Source: Setomelanomma holmii (taxonomy: Eukaryota > Ascomycota > Dothideomycetes > Pleosporales > Phaeosphaeriaceae). Taken from it: a stretch of 64,000 bases of DNA. Made by a program: the position numbers and the translations under genes. Below the pieces are notes generated by a model. That model saw nothing but the letters and a program-made list of their open reading frames with translations. It was not told the DNA's origin and ran no database searches. Below, one piece after another: positions 1 through 11,781 of this stretch (positions are counted from its first letter, which is position 1; each line of letters begins with the position of its first letter). The DNA lies in contig ML978270.1 in the NCBI GenBank assembly GCA_010015745.1, forward strand, positions 1 through 64,000. The letters are read 5' to 3'.

Positions 1-290
1 AATACCAGTTACCACCTGGATCGGCTCGGTTTTGATGCACTACCACCGTATAAGCTCCAAATCTCGTGCAAATCTCCAGAATGCAAGGCCTTAGTACGAT
101 TAATTAATCGCCTTAGAAATCTATAGGTAATGACTCTTGCTTAGCGTGCAGAGGGGTGTGAAGGTTCACAGATTTGATGAGGGCGCTAGATCTTGAGGCC
201 TTGGCTAAGCTTGGCGTGTATACGCAGGCAGTATAGGACGTACTCCTGCGCAGGATCGACCTATGCCAGATCCAGGTGGTAACTGGTATT
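1..290. repeat. 22-bp perfect inverted repeat bounding 290 bp at the window edge
   Basis: Positions 1-22 and 269-290 are exact reverse complements of each other (they begin AATACCAGTTACC when read inward from each side). Inward of 22 bp the arms diverge. Outward on the left cannot be read because the window begins there. The right arm sits inside the C-terminal part of the transposase frame, at the point where that frame stops looking like a DDE_1 transposase. A small inserted element with terminal inverted repeats, or two inverted transposon fragments, would both explain it. Confidence 0.7.
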
Positions 291-1504
291 TCGAAAAACA
301 CCCATAGCAGAGCAGCTGGTGAAGGCGTACGCAGCTGCACATCTAGCTTTGAGAGAACAACGTCTAGCTGGAGAGGAACAAGGCCAGCGCCTCGAAAGGC
401 TGAGCAGATATTAGCTGCTGTGAACGATTGCGTAAAGGCTGCCTTGAAGGCTGGCAGAAACTCAAGCTTCGTAATGTGGTTGATGTAGTGGCGGATAAGA
501 GCCTTAATCTCACGGCTGTAAGCGCGCTTTAGCGGCAAGAAGCAGCCAACGTCAAGTGGCTGCAGCAGGTGCGACGAGTGAGGCGGCATGCAGAGCGTGT
601 AGATATTGTTCTCCTTGCAGAGCTCTCGAAATTTAAGAGAGTGGTGGCTCTTGTGGCCGTCAAGGATGAGCAGGCGACGTGCACCTATAACACGAGTCTT
701 CGTGTGAGCATCAAAGTGCTTCAGCCAGTCAACTCCTAGCTTGTTGGTTGTCCAGCCGTTGTCGCTGACTGCGATCGCCCAGTCGCGTGGGATCTCTGTC
801 TCCTTGTACCAGGCAGACAGATGATAGCGGCCAGCAAAGACGAGGAACAGTAGGATTGACCAGCCAGCTGCATTGATTGCAGCGATCAACATCACCCACT
901 CACGGTTGCCTGGCTGGATAGCCTTTAGCCTGCCTCTTCTCTCTGACCCTGTCACGACGAGCTGAGTCGTAATCTTGCCCATCATAAAGCCAGCCTTGTC
1001 GAAGTTGTAGACGTCCTCATTGCAGATGCCATACTTGGCCTTTGTCTGCTCTACAAGCTCAAACCAGCCTCTGATTAGTACAGGATCCTCGCATAGAGCT
1101 CTCTGCCTATTGTATGCTCGATTGAAACGCGTCGTAAGACTGTCTGTATGCTTGACAAAGTTGTGCGGCTAGTGGACGCCAACGTGACCTACACCGCGCG
1201 CAGCGAGCAGCTCATCAGCCATATCACGTACAGCGTCGAACGTAGGAGCATATCCACGTTGATCCAGATCAAGTATATAGCTAACAATCACCTCCTCTTC
1301 TAGCTGGGTAAGCTTCTTTGAGTTGGGCTGGCAATTGCGTCATAGAGGCTTCCCAGTGCGTCGGTTGCGCAGCGTTGATTCAGGAACGTTGAAGGCAGTA
1401 GCAGGGCGTCGATTACTTTGAATTTAGTGCGTATTGAGAGATGAGATTGCAAGCTGGATATCTCCTTCTTTTGAAGACTTTTGAGTAACGTAGCGTGGAG
1501 CCAT
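113..1504 (-). pseudogene. DDE_1 (Pogo-like) transposase, inactivated by three in-frame stops
   Basis: A single reading frame runs from an ATG at 1504 to a stop at 113, but is broken by TAA at 1424-1426, TGA at 1340-1342 and TAG at 1169-1171. The first third corresponds to the CENP-B/Tc5-like helix-turn-helix DNA-binding region. The rest is the DDE_1 catalytic domain: [17 protein letters not shown] and the segment [14 protein letters not shown] are recognisable. The positions usually acidic in NFDEAGF and DGHES read Lys here, again G-to-A type changes. The last ~90 residues after LRTPSPAAL do not look like the family and overlap the inverted-repeat segment. The protein would have cut and moved the element by a nuclear cut-and-paste reaction; this copy cannot make it. 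Confidence 0.85.
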
Positions 1505-1543
1505 TGTAGGTTGAAGGAAGAGTAGAGAAGAGAATTGGTGGGG

Positions 1544-1574
1544 TGCGCGACTCGCTTGTATGCGCGACTCGCTT
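1544..1574. repeat. Two tandem copies of a subterminal transposon motif
   Basis: The 14-mer TGCGCGACTCGCTT occurs at 1544-1557 and again at 1561-1574, i.e. a 17-bp period, followed at once by an AT-rich stretch and ACACGTTACTGA. Short GC-rich direct repeats beside the end of the element are typical transposase-binding sites of Pogo-like elements. That role is inferred from position only. Confidence 0.6.
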
Positions 1575-1590
1575 ATAAAACACGTTACTG

Positions 1591-2428
1591 ATCTTACGTT
1601 GGCTCGTCTTGCTTGCATAATCGTAAGCTGAAGGATCTTGATACTGATATTGTGAGATGAATCGGCTTGACGCATCATCTCGTTGATCGTGTATAGGGCA
1701 AAATGACCTCGATGGTCGAAGCTGGATGAACGATGAACTGTTCCGTGTAGGGCGCAGTTGTGCCACATGGGCAAGGCTGAAATCACACCGTCATAGGAAG
1801 AAGGCTTGAATGCAGTATGGTCAACCTCTCATATCGGGTATGAGGTGAGCGAAGAAGCGTTGAAAGACGTATAGCAAGGTACAAGAAGCCATCGAAGTGT
1901 GGAGGTTGAAGAGGTTGCGTGGTCAAGTAGGCAGCGAGCCTTCCTGTTCAGGAGAGCCTAGTGGGGTTTGTCGTCACGTGCTTACCTTTAGCCAAGATCG
2001 GATGTACCGCCCCATATCATCTCTGCTGGGACACGACTGAAGCTCTCGCGCATGTCAGATAAGCCAAGAGGCATCGATGGGGCAGTGAAGGCCGGCCGGC
2101 ATGTATGTCTTGCGCACAGTTGACCATACAAGCTTCCACGTATATCTCCGCGCGGCCCGTTGAAAGGTATCCTGATAGAAAGGCTGTTTTGTCCTACCTG
2201 AGGTGAGAAAAGCAATATGATCAGCCATGTTCAAGTCGCATAACGTCCGTATTGTGTTCAAGTTGAGGCAGTTTTCCTGTCACGTATGGTCCTTATTAGC
2301 GTATGTGATGACAGATATAGCAACCATCACAGTGCCATCGTGTCAGTAATTGCATCCCAGAAGGCTGTGAGACGGAGCAAGTCTCTATAGTTGGATTGCA
2401 TGAAAACACTGTGAACCCCCAAATCTCG
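1591..2428. other. Intergenic, no gene seen
   Basis: Only short unrelated open frames on both strands. No family motif, splice-supported gene or repeat was recognised. It separates the transposon relic from the 3' end of the acidic-protein gene. Confidence 0.6.
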
Positions 2429-3210
2429 CTACTCCTCGTCATCATCATCGTCGTCAACGACAGGCACAGCCTCGTCCTTCTTGGTAGTCTTCACTTTCCG
2501 GTCCTTCTCTGAGCCAGCCGGCTTCTTAGAGGGAGGACCAGCGTCCTCGCCATCGTCGGAATCGCCAGGCTCTTCAGCATCGTCTTCGGAGCCTTCTTCC
2601 GAGATGTCGTCTTCCTCTTCTTCCTCATCCTCCTCGGCGTCCTTGGCTTTGGTACGCTTGGTTTTCTTCTTTGGTGCTGGAGACATGTCAGACATCCGAT
2701 GACAAGCTAAGAAATCATGAGAGGCATACGAGGTGCTTCAGCATCCGAGTCGTCCTCGTCGTCAAAGTTAGAGCCTTCAGACTCGGCATATCTGCGAGGG
2801 GTCATGTCAGCCCGACGATGCACAGCGAATACTCAGAAAACAGCGCCATTGCATGTCAACTTGCTGCGAGACCCTCGAAAGCCACTTGTTCAGACAGTAC
2901 AGAGTAGTAAGAACCGCCAGTTCAAGATGAATCGCGCAATTGTGCGACAGGGCTACCCGCTTGACCAGGCTGGCGCCCACCTTCTTGAGCTTGCGCTGCG
3001 ACAGCGAAGCTCAATCGCACCAAACGAACGAACCATTGATGTCGAGCAGGTTCAGGCGATTCGGATGCGATCAAAACCGCACAATTGCCAGATGGAAGGT
3101 AACGGGGATGACGTCAAGGAGGCGCTGACTTACTCCTCTTCCTCCTCAGATTCGTCGGAAGGGAGGGCTACGAGCTCCTCCTCCTCGTTCTTCCTCTTGC
3201 GTGTAGACAT
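2429..3210 (-). CDS. Small highly acidic, lysine-rich protein of unknown function (3 exons)
   Basis: Exons 3210-3134, 2791-2730 and 2676-2429 join in frame to a 128-aa protein. Introns are 342 bp (2792-3133, GTAAGTC...CGCAG) and 53 bp (2677-2729, GTATGCC...CTCCAG). The protein starts MSTRKRKNEEEE. It is built of Asp/Glu runs alternating with short Lys clusters (PKKKTKRTKAK, KDRKVKTTKKDE) and ends in DDDDDDEE, so it should be intrinsically disordered and probably nuclear. No fold or catalytic motif is visible. It resembles acidic histone-chaperone-like proteins in composition only; the signature of the H2A.Z chaperone CHZ1 was not seen. The first intron is much longer than any other here except that of the Rab gene. 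Confidence 0.6.
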
Positions 3211-4211
3211 TGTGCGTGTATGTGTGGATGAATTGGTATGGGAGTGGGACGGAGAGAGGGAATGCGAAGTTGGACGGGACAAGGTGAGCTTCGGGCTGGC
3301 AGCTGCGGGGACCGGTTGAACTAGGTACCTTGTCTTGTTTAGTCGGAGGCTGGGGAGCCAGGCAAGGGACTCGCACTGTGCTAACTTGGGCTATGGGAGC
3401 CGGCCAATGGCTGGTGGCCGTCACATCACCGGCAGGTCTGCGAGAGCACGCCCGGGGATCAGGGACGCAAGCGGCCGTCGTGAGCTGCGTGCTGCTGCAG
3501 GTACAGGACGGCGGGTCCGCGATCCGGCCGCTGTAATACTCTGCGCCGGTGCATTTGCGATTGTACAATTGACTTCCCCGTCCTCGACTGACATGATATA
3601 TACTGGGAGAACTCTGATATATGCGTTCGGAGTTGACAATCAGAACGAGGCGCCGAGCTTAAGGGCGCTCGCTCAAGTCGACTGCTTCGTCCCGTCCTGC
3701 GTCACCAGCGCACAGCAACTTGAAAGCCAACATTACGGCGCAGAAACCCTTGAATAATCGAATACTGCATGAGTGCTAAAGAAAAGGTCCGCAATGTGAA
3801 TGCTACTGTGGTAGAGTCAAAATTGGACGCAGCATCGCTAAGAGCATAACTCCCACCAAGCAAGGGTAAGAGAAGTGACGTGATTGAGCTATTAGGAACA
3901 CATCAGCTGTACCAAAGTGGAGCCTTTAGTTAGAGTAGACCCCTTCAAATTGAACAAGAGTCTCCATTCGCCCTGTAGGACACTTTGCGGGTAGATGTCC
4001 ATTCTGTAAGGTGCAGTGCTCCTGGCCAACCTAGGAATAACGCAATCGACTAGCCTAGTGGTACCCCACCATCCCGCGGAACTGGCTCTGCTGCTGATTC
4101 GAGCTGCCTAACCTTTTGTTCTGTCTTTCCTACCTTCTCCCACATGTGACTCCCCACAACGCGCAACACTCAAAACACACCAAGGTTGGAAGCTTCTCAC
4201 GCTTTCTCAGA
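3211..4211. other. Divergent intergenic region between acidic-protein gene and BRF1
   Basis: About 1 kb carrying the upstream regions of the minus-strand acidic-protein gene and the plus-strand BRF1 gene. Open frames at 3146-3757 overlap on both strands and show no conserved motif, so they are treated as chance. An ATG at 4116 lies in frame with BRF1 but upstream of its likely start. Confidence 0.55.
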
Positions 4212-6359
4212 ATGTCTGCCGTTGCAGCCCCGCGCCCCCCACGAGTGCGCCTCAAGACAATCAATGCCTCGAGACAAGCCGGTACCATAACCTACACGTC
4301 CGAAGTGACGAGACAGCGAGCACTACCGCCTCCGCCCGCGAAGAAGGCGACTAAGCGCTACAATTGCTGCGAACATCCGAATATCAGCTCCGATGAAGGC
4401 TCCACCGTCTGCTACACATGTGGTACCGTACACGAGGAGAGCGCTATCGTCTCCGAAGTCACTTTTGGCGAGACTGCGGGCGGAGCAGCCATGGTCGAGG
4501 GTGGTTTTATCGGAGAGAATCAGCGACACGCCAACTCCATGGGCGGCACTATGCGCGGCCTCGGTGGCATGGCCAGTCGCGAACAGGCCGAAATGATGGG
4601 TCGCTCTGAGATTGAAAAGATTGGTGGCTCGCTGTACGTACGGCAGTCGGTCAGGGAGCAAGCACTTGGATGGTACAGGCTGGCGATGAATCACAACTTC
4701 ATCCAGGGTCGTCGCATGCGGAACGTCGCAGCCGTGGCTCTGTACATGGCCGCGAGGAGACAGCCAGGCAATACTCTTATGCTCATGGACTTGGCGGAGA
4801 AGATTCAGGTCAACGTCTGGGCGCTGGGAGACACCTACAAGGCTTTTCTCGGCAAGTTGACTGAGGTGGATCCTGCACAGCTAGTGGGCAACACAGCCGT
4901 TCAGGAAATCGAGCCCTTGATGCTGAAGTACTGCCGGAAACTCGAGTTCGCCGAAGATTCACACAAAGTCGCCAACGACGCCTGCAAGATCCTACGACGT
5001 ATGAGCCGCGACTGGATGGTGCAAGGCCGCCAACCTGCTGGACTTTGCGGTGCTTGTATCATCCTCGCTGCCCGCATGAATAACTACCGCCGAACGGTTC
5101 GAGAGGTCGTGTATGTCGTCAAAGTCGCCGACTCCACCATCAATTCGCGCCTGTACGAGTACAAGCAGACACCCAGCTCAGCCTTGACCGTCAACCAGTT
5201 CCGAGAATTTGGTGAACGATTGAAGGTTACTGTGCAGCCACCTGCCATCTGGAGACGTGAGAAGAAGGAGGAGCGCCGCGAGAAGCGGAAAGCGGCTGGT
5301 GTTGACCCCGATAGTGCAGCTGCCTTGGAGCAATCGGCTGGCAGCGAAACAGAAGCTGGACCGAGTACAGGTACATCATCGACGAGGAGAACTAGCAAGA
5401 GGCGTCGAAACAACAACGGTGTATCCCAGTCGTTGGGCGGGCAAGACAACCCTGTTCTTGATGGTAACGGCGAGGCTGTCCTTGAATCTCTGGATGTCGC
5501 TATGGCGGACGCATCAGATGGTAATCCGGGAGATGAAGCCTTCGTGATGCCCAAGAAGCGTGGCCGACCAAAGAAGCGAGACCGTATCGTTATAGCTCCA
5601 GAAGATCTCGAGATCGAGCAGGAAATTGAGTCTGAAGTTACGCATGCGATTAAGGACTGGGAAGCGACATTCAAAGAGTTCATCGAAAACGACAAACACC
5701 CGATCTTACAGGCATCCGGATGGACGGCGCAACAGATGGCGCGTGCACAGCTCGATCAGCGTGATATTCCTGTCAACACCTCTCCCGATATTGACGAGGA
5801 TGAATTCGACGACGACCCCGACGTGGCAAACTGTATACTCGGCCCCGAGGAGGTCCGGCTCAAAGAGCGCATCTGGATCACCGAGAACGAAGACTGGCTC
5901 CGAGATCAGCAGACAAAGCTCTTGAAAGCCGAGCTCGAAGCTGCAGAGGACAAGCCCAAGAAGCCCAAGCAGAAGCGCAAACACCACCAAATGGGCGATG
6001 GCTCTGTACTCGAAGGACAGCCCGCAGCCAGCGCGGCCGAGGCAGTGCACAAGATGCTCAACAAGCGTGGCAAAGCCTTCAGTAACCACCTCAACTACGA
6101 CAAGCTCAATGCACTATTTGCGCCTCCAGGTTCTTCGGCTGGTTCGCCGTCTGCGGGTGGTAGTGGCCAGGGTAACAGTCCGTCGGCAAGCCAGGCGCAG
6201 ACGCCGCCTGTCATCCAGATCCAGGATGAGGATGCTGAGGGTGAGGAGGAAGAGGAGTACGAAGAGCCGCAGCAGTATGCCGAGGAAGAAGAGGATTTGG
6301 AGCAGCAATACAGGTCAGATGAGGACGATTACGCTAACGAGTACGACGACAACTACTAG
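4212..6359 (+). CDS. BRF1: TFIIIB subunit BRF1, RNA polymerase III initiation factor
   Basis: An intronless 715-aa frame. Brf1 joins TBP and Bdp1 in TFIIIB and places RNA polymerase III on tRNA and 5S genes in the nucleus. Domains in order: an N-terminal zinc ribbon near residues 50-72 (CCEH, then CYTCG), the Brf1-type segment VSEVTFGE...GGFIGE, two cyclin-like repeats up to about residue 335, a basic Ser/Lys-rich linker, the C-terminal Brf1 homology block that binds TBP (around EEVRLKERIWITENEDWL), and a very acidic tail. The ATG at 4212 was preferred because family similarity begins shortly after it; an in-frame ATG at 4116 would add 32 residues. The gene runs tail-to-tail with PRMT1. The 50-residue lead before the zinc ribbon is longer than in yeast Brf1. 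Confidence 0.92.
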   Translation: MSAVAAPRPPRVRLKTINASRQAGTITYTSEVTRQRALPPPPAKKATKRYNCCEHPNISSDEGSTVCYTCGTVHEESAIVSEVTFGETAGGAAMVEGGFIGENQRHANSMGGTMRGLGGMASREQAEMMGRSEIEKIGGSLYVRQSVREQALGWYRLAMNHNFIQGRRMRNVAAVALYMAARRQPGNTLMLMDLAEKIQVNVWALGDTYKAFLGKLTEVDPAQLVGNTAVQEIEPLMLKYCRKLEFAEDSHKVANDACKILRRMSRDWMVQGRQPAGLCGACIILAARMNNYRRTVREVVYVVKVADSTINSRLYEYKQTPSSALTVNQFREFGERLKVTVQPPAIWRREKKEERREKRKAAGVDPDSAAALEQSAGSETEAGPSTGTSSTRRTSKRRRNNNGVSQSLGGQDNPVLDGNGEAVLESLDVAMADASDGNPGDEAFVMPKKRGRPKKRDRIVIAPEDLEIEQEIESEVTHAIKDWEATFKEFIENDKHPILQASGWTAQQMARAQLDQRDIPVNTSPDIDEDEFDDDPDVANCILGPEEVRLKERIWITENEDWLRDQQTKLLKAELEAAEDKPKKPKQKRKHHQMGDGSVLEGQPAASAAEAVHKMLNKRGKAFSNHLNYDKLNALFAPPGSSAGSPSAGGSGQGNSPSASQAQTPPVIQIQDEDAEGEEEEEYEEPQQYAEEEEDLEQQYRSDEDDYANEYDDNY

Positions 6360-6928
6360 GCCATGTCCTTGGTTTGGGAAATATGTGGTAGATTTTCTTT
6401 GGCATTTTTTCTCCAAAGCCATTTTGGCCACTAGCATTTCACGGCGCAAAAGCACAGCGACATGCTGGGCATCATTTGGCGTCGCACCATCTAGCGGGTG
6501 GCATCTTTGGACGGAGTTAGGTTTGAAGCCATGGTGCTTCTTGATCTTCTACTGGCGCTGTAGGGTCTCCTTTGCATCGATACCCAGCTTGATAGCAAGC
6601 GTAGATACGAATCGGAGATTTTCGACAACAAAGCCATTTGTGCAATGCATTCCATCGCGTCTCAAACCTCACTTGCCATACATGTTGGGTCCATTCACTC
6701 ATGCTCGCGAAAAGTGCAATTTTGTTGGTTGTAGGGGAGGAATTCCCAACCCATTCACATTGGATTGGTCCCTGCTTTCATAACTCGTGAACATGCGGCA
6801 TCATGCTACCCTAAGTTTTAGTGGTATATGTCGAAAGTGTACACCCTTCCCGTTCCTTTCCAAACGCCAAGTCTATCATGATCTTCAGTCAAATGCCTCG
6901 CTTTTGCACGTCCATTCCCGCTGTCCCT
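6360..6928. other. Convergent 3' region between BRF1 and PRMT1
   Basis: About 570 bp holding the 3' ends of two convergent genes. No conserved coding signal; open frames run over from BRF1 in a different frame. T-rich tracts at 6390-6420 could serve 3'-end formation, but no clear terminator was identified. Confidence 0.5.
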
Positions 6929-8256
<1,328 letters not shown>

Positions 8257-8779
8257 GTTGAAGAGGGTGGGAGGGAAGGAGGACAGGCGAGAGGAAAGGT
8301 AAGTGAAGGAGCGGTCCTCGCGCTGCTGCCGCGACAAAAGTTCAGCGTCCAGAAATTTTGGGTTCCGTCGGCGGTCGCACGGACTGGGTTGGCTCGGGAT
8401 GTTGCCCCGCTGTTACCACCGCCTAACGTTAGTTGGGAGCTAGCCTCGACAGGGCATGACACGAGTGCGCAGAGAAACTTCAGCCAAAAGAGTGTATATT
8501 GGTGTACCTCGACTGCTCCCATTCAACTCGGTGCTCAAGCGAAAATGGTGGCAGGAGAAGTCCAAACGTAGATCATATCAATTTGTGAATCTCAAAGCAG
8601 GCGTACTGAGAGGGGTATATCATGCGAAATGCAGAAACCGCCCTCGTCGTATCGTCGTAAGTCATGTAGTCATAAATATTTTTTGTCGTGAAGTCGTAGC
8701 ACTCTCCCATTGCTCCGAGCTCTCATCGTTCTCGTCGGCAAGCTGTGTCACACCGCGGCCAAAGGTATTTATACGCCCG
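8257..8779. other. PRMT1 upstream region and 3' end of the next gene
   Basis: About 520 bp with the PRMT1 promoter/leader and the 3' flank of the 8780-10600 gene. Open frames on the plus strand are out-of-frame extensions across the PRMT1 first exon. No gene or repeat recognised. Confidence 0.5.
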
Positions 8780-10600
8780 TCAACGCCGAATTTTTATTCG
8801 ATGGAACATGTCCATGAAGGCTCTGGCATCTGCATCCTATCAGCGCTGTCTCTGGAATATTCCTCATAGACACTCACCCTCGGGTTCCGAGAACGTCAGC
8901 TGGTACCTGTTCGAAGGACCCTTTGGCAGGCGATAACCGTCACAAAAGACGTATGGGTGTAGCTCTTTGAACTGAATCGTGGCGACGCCGACACGCTTCA
9001 TCCAGCCTCGAACACCAATGTACTGTGTGACAAAGGCCGTCCAAATGGGTATGGTCTTGAGCGGACCGCGACGCGCTGTTACTTCGAAACGGACGCAGCC
9101 CGAGTCTTCGTCCTTGAAAATGCGGAAGGCATGGAGGTATCTCGAGTCGGTGATTTGCCTTAATTCACGTCAGGGTGTGATGCAATCTCGATGGAATTTA
9201 CAACCTACCCGCTGAACTCCATTTTCTCGCCAGGATCGAAAGCGTCCTCGAGCCCCTCGGCGATACCATTTTCATCTTGTCGCTTCATTGCAACAGCGGT
9301 GCAGTAGAAAAGAACCATTCCTATGACATGTTAGATCGTTTCGAGAAAGATCCGTCGTCAGAGGTGCTCACTCTCATATAGGGTGAACCGCAGCCTTGCC
9401 CACAGATCAAGCTGTCCGTCCTTTCGGTTGACGCGGCACAACTGCAGGCAGGACCCTGTACGTAAGACTTTTAGTCCGGTCAGTGGAAAGCAGAACCGCA
9501 ACCGACGTCCAGATGAATCATGTGTGAGGTATAGTATCCGAGCACGATTGTCTTCAGCTCGCCAGTAAAGTCGGACCCAGACGTTGGTAGCCTCAAATGG
9601 CAATTCCAGAACTTTCTCAAAGTCGTCGCCTTCCAACATCTCAATGACTCGAGGCTCATCTCTACCAAGACATATGCTTTCTTCGCCCAGTGTCCGAAGT
9701 TGAGTGGATGAGTGACGGCCGTCGAATATTTTCATCGCCCAATGTGCCACAGCCTCGCTCGAATCATTCGAGTGGTTCGAATAGGTGTGCGATGAGGCTG
9801 ATGAGTACGTAGGCGAAGTTGGGATCTCTGGTACAGGAGGCGGTATGTATGGAATGTCTCCAATGCCTCCCCATGTAGGCGCGACAGGAGGTCGAGGAGG
9901 CGCTTGGACATGTGCGTACGACAGATTGGGATATGTGGAGTAGCTAGGCAGGTGCGGCCTGTGCTTCTTTGGAGAAGGTGGCATTGGAGTTTGAGCATGG
10001 CGGCCATGAGTTCCAGGTACTGACAGCCTGCTGAAGTATGATTCGATTGGCTCTTGTTTCTTCAGAAGCTTCGTGAGGCGGACTCTGATTGTGTGGAGTT
10101 CGCCCTCGTCATCTTCTCTGCGAATCATCAGCGAGCGTTTTCCCAATATCGAGACTTACTTACCCCTTCAATGCGTCGTGCATGGCCTGAAGGTACGATC
10201 TACACAACTCAAGTCTGACTGGCAGGGATATGCCCTGTGCTTTCATGTCCGCAAGCGAGTCTTCCCACAGTACTGCATACGGCGGGGTTCCAGGAAAAGC
10301 GCCTGGAGCTGTTCGGCTGTTCTTCTTCTTCTTGCTGAACATGTCGTTGATATCGTCAAGCGTATAGCCCAAGCTTGGAAGACATACTTCCAGGTCTTTC
10401 AAGATACGTCCATGGAAGCGTCCGAAGCGGGACAATTCGAGGTCCTCGTGCAAAACATGGAGGGCATTAGAGATGGCAAAGAGTTCCGCAATGTCGCCGG
10501 TGATGTCTTTGCGATATTGCGGGATCTCGCCTAGGAAGACGTGCAGGCCCGATGCCGTGTCCTCAGCCTCTCTAGCGTAGTCGAGAAGTCGCCAGTCCAT
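8780..10600 (-). CDS. Conserved fungal protein of unknown function (541 aa, 5 exons)
   Basis: Exons 10600-10164, 10117-9372, 9320-9209, 9158-8878 and 8829-8780 with introns of 46-51 bp give one 541-aa frame. The N-terminal ~145 residues are helical and start MDWRLLDYAREAED. A proline-rich low-complexity stretch follows (residues ~170-240, with PPRPPVAPTW and PPPVPEIP). The C-terminal half is a beta-rich domain with ERMVLFYCTAVAM and later RYLHAFRIFKDEDSG. It resembles hypothetical proteins common in filamentous ascomycetes. No catalytic motif, signal peptide or membrane segment is seen. The C-terminal domain, of pleckstrin-homology-like length, might be a protein or lipid binding module, but that is a guess. 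The third intron ends in AAG rather than CAG/TAG. Confidence 0.75.
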
Positions 10601-11781
10601 GGTGCAGCGCGTGTCGGTCAGTCTTCAGCCGAAAGGAAGCGCGGCAAGCGGCGTGTGCTCGTGGACACAATGGAACAGAGCGAAGCAAGCAAGGAAAGCA
10701 GGAAGAGCTGTGCAACAGGGCTGAGAAACGAACGTTCGGTGTAGAATGATGTTGCGAGTCTCGATAGCCCGCTCTTTGACGTGTTGCTGCAGCAGCAAGC
10801 CGCGTGAGGGAAGCCAATCGAAATATGCCGGCGAAACCTCCTTATAAATATGCACGTTATCCACAGCTGCTCCTTCTCTTTCGCTCGATTGCGTGTTCGT
10901 CGCTTTTGGCCCCCAAACTTGAACTTTCAACAATCCTTCGAAGCAATGTCTGCGTAAAGGTGCGTCTTGCCGGGCGTACGGTGCTAATTTGGGGGAGCGG
11001 AAACGCCGCTCCGGCTTAGAACGGCTGGCAAGCTGCGCTGGCAAAGGCAGTTAACTGCCACCGGTGTCCAGATAAATCTTGTTCAATCTTTGTCGAGATC
11101 GGATCGCCCGAACACTTTTAGCGATGGCATTTTCGTATGCATATCGCTAAAGTGCCTGTGTGCTGATGGGAGGGTTTCCGCCTGAATTTGCTCCACTGTG
11201 ACTCGGCCTAACTTTGCATTGTAAGCAACTGCCGCTTAGTCGATCAGACCAAGGAGAGCAGACGATAACATGACGGAGTCGTTGCCTCGGACGCATGAGA
11301 ATGCACGACATTGACAGCTGTCGATTTGCCATAAGTGGAGGATGGTTGAGGTGCATCATCCCAAAGTAGGCAGCAACGACCTTTCAGAGGCTATAACCTA
11401 AATCAGCACACACGAAAGACTCAAGTCAATGTTGTGATGTAGAACAGGAGTAGAGGTGATTTCTGTATTGGATGAGGGGGGAGTATATATCCTCAAACGA
11501 AAAGTAGGGCTGCGCCTCACTTTCGTCTGCGCCTCGAAACTGGTGGTGTGCCCAACCACCCTCAATATCTCCGTCCTAGGCAACAAATGTAATCACATGG
11601 AAGCGAAGTCTAACGTCTAATGTAGCCGAACCGCTGCCCTGTCTATCTTCGCCCCAATCACTGGGAGCGGCTCGGGTCTCGTCTCCGATTCCGTGGTAGG
11701 AGTTCTCCGATTGAACTCAGCCGGGATGCCTCAAGCTCAAGGTGATACCCAGGATTGCTTTTCCACCCCGGTGTGGATCAT
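10601..11781. other. Intergenic, no gene seen
   Basis: About 1.2 kb between the 5' end of the 541-aa protein gene and the 3' end of riboflavin synthase. Short open frames on both strands show no family motif. No RNA gene or repeat was recognised. Confidence 0.55.

Larger units (their letters stand above)
1..1590 (-). mobile_element. Relic of a Pogo-type (Tc1/mariner superfamily) DNA transposon
   Basis: The segment contains a decayed DDE_1-type transposase read on the minus strand (113-1504). Its 5' side ends near 1590 in a short AT-rich terminus next to two tandem copies of a GC-rich motif (1544-1574), a layout usual for terminal and subterminal repeats of fungal Pogo-like elements. The other end is not visible: the window stops at position 1 inside an inverted repeat. 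Several substitutions, including all three stop codons, look like C-to-T or G-to-A transitions, as expected from repeat-induced point mutation in ascomycetes. The outer boundary near 1590 is inferred from the motif and not from a confirmed target-site duplication. Confidence 0.75.

Noticed and set aside
2429..3210. Naming the acidic protein as histone chaperone CHZ1
   Set aside because: Only the composition is similar; the conserved CHZ motif is missing.
4116..4211. N-terminal extension of BRF1 from the ATG at 4116
   Set aside because: The 32 residues are not family-like and include leader-type sequence; the ATG at 4212 fits better.
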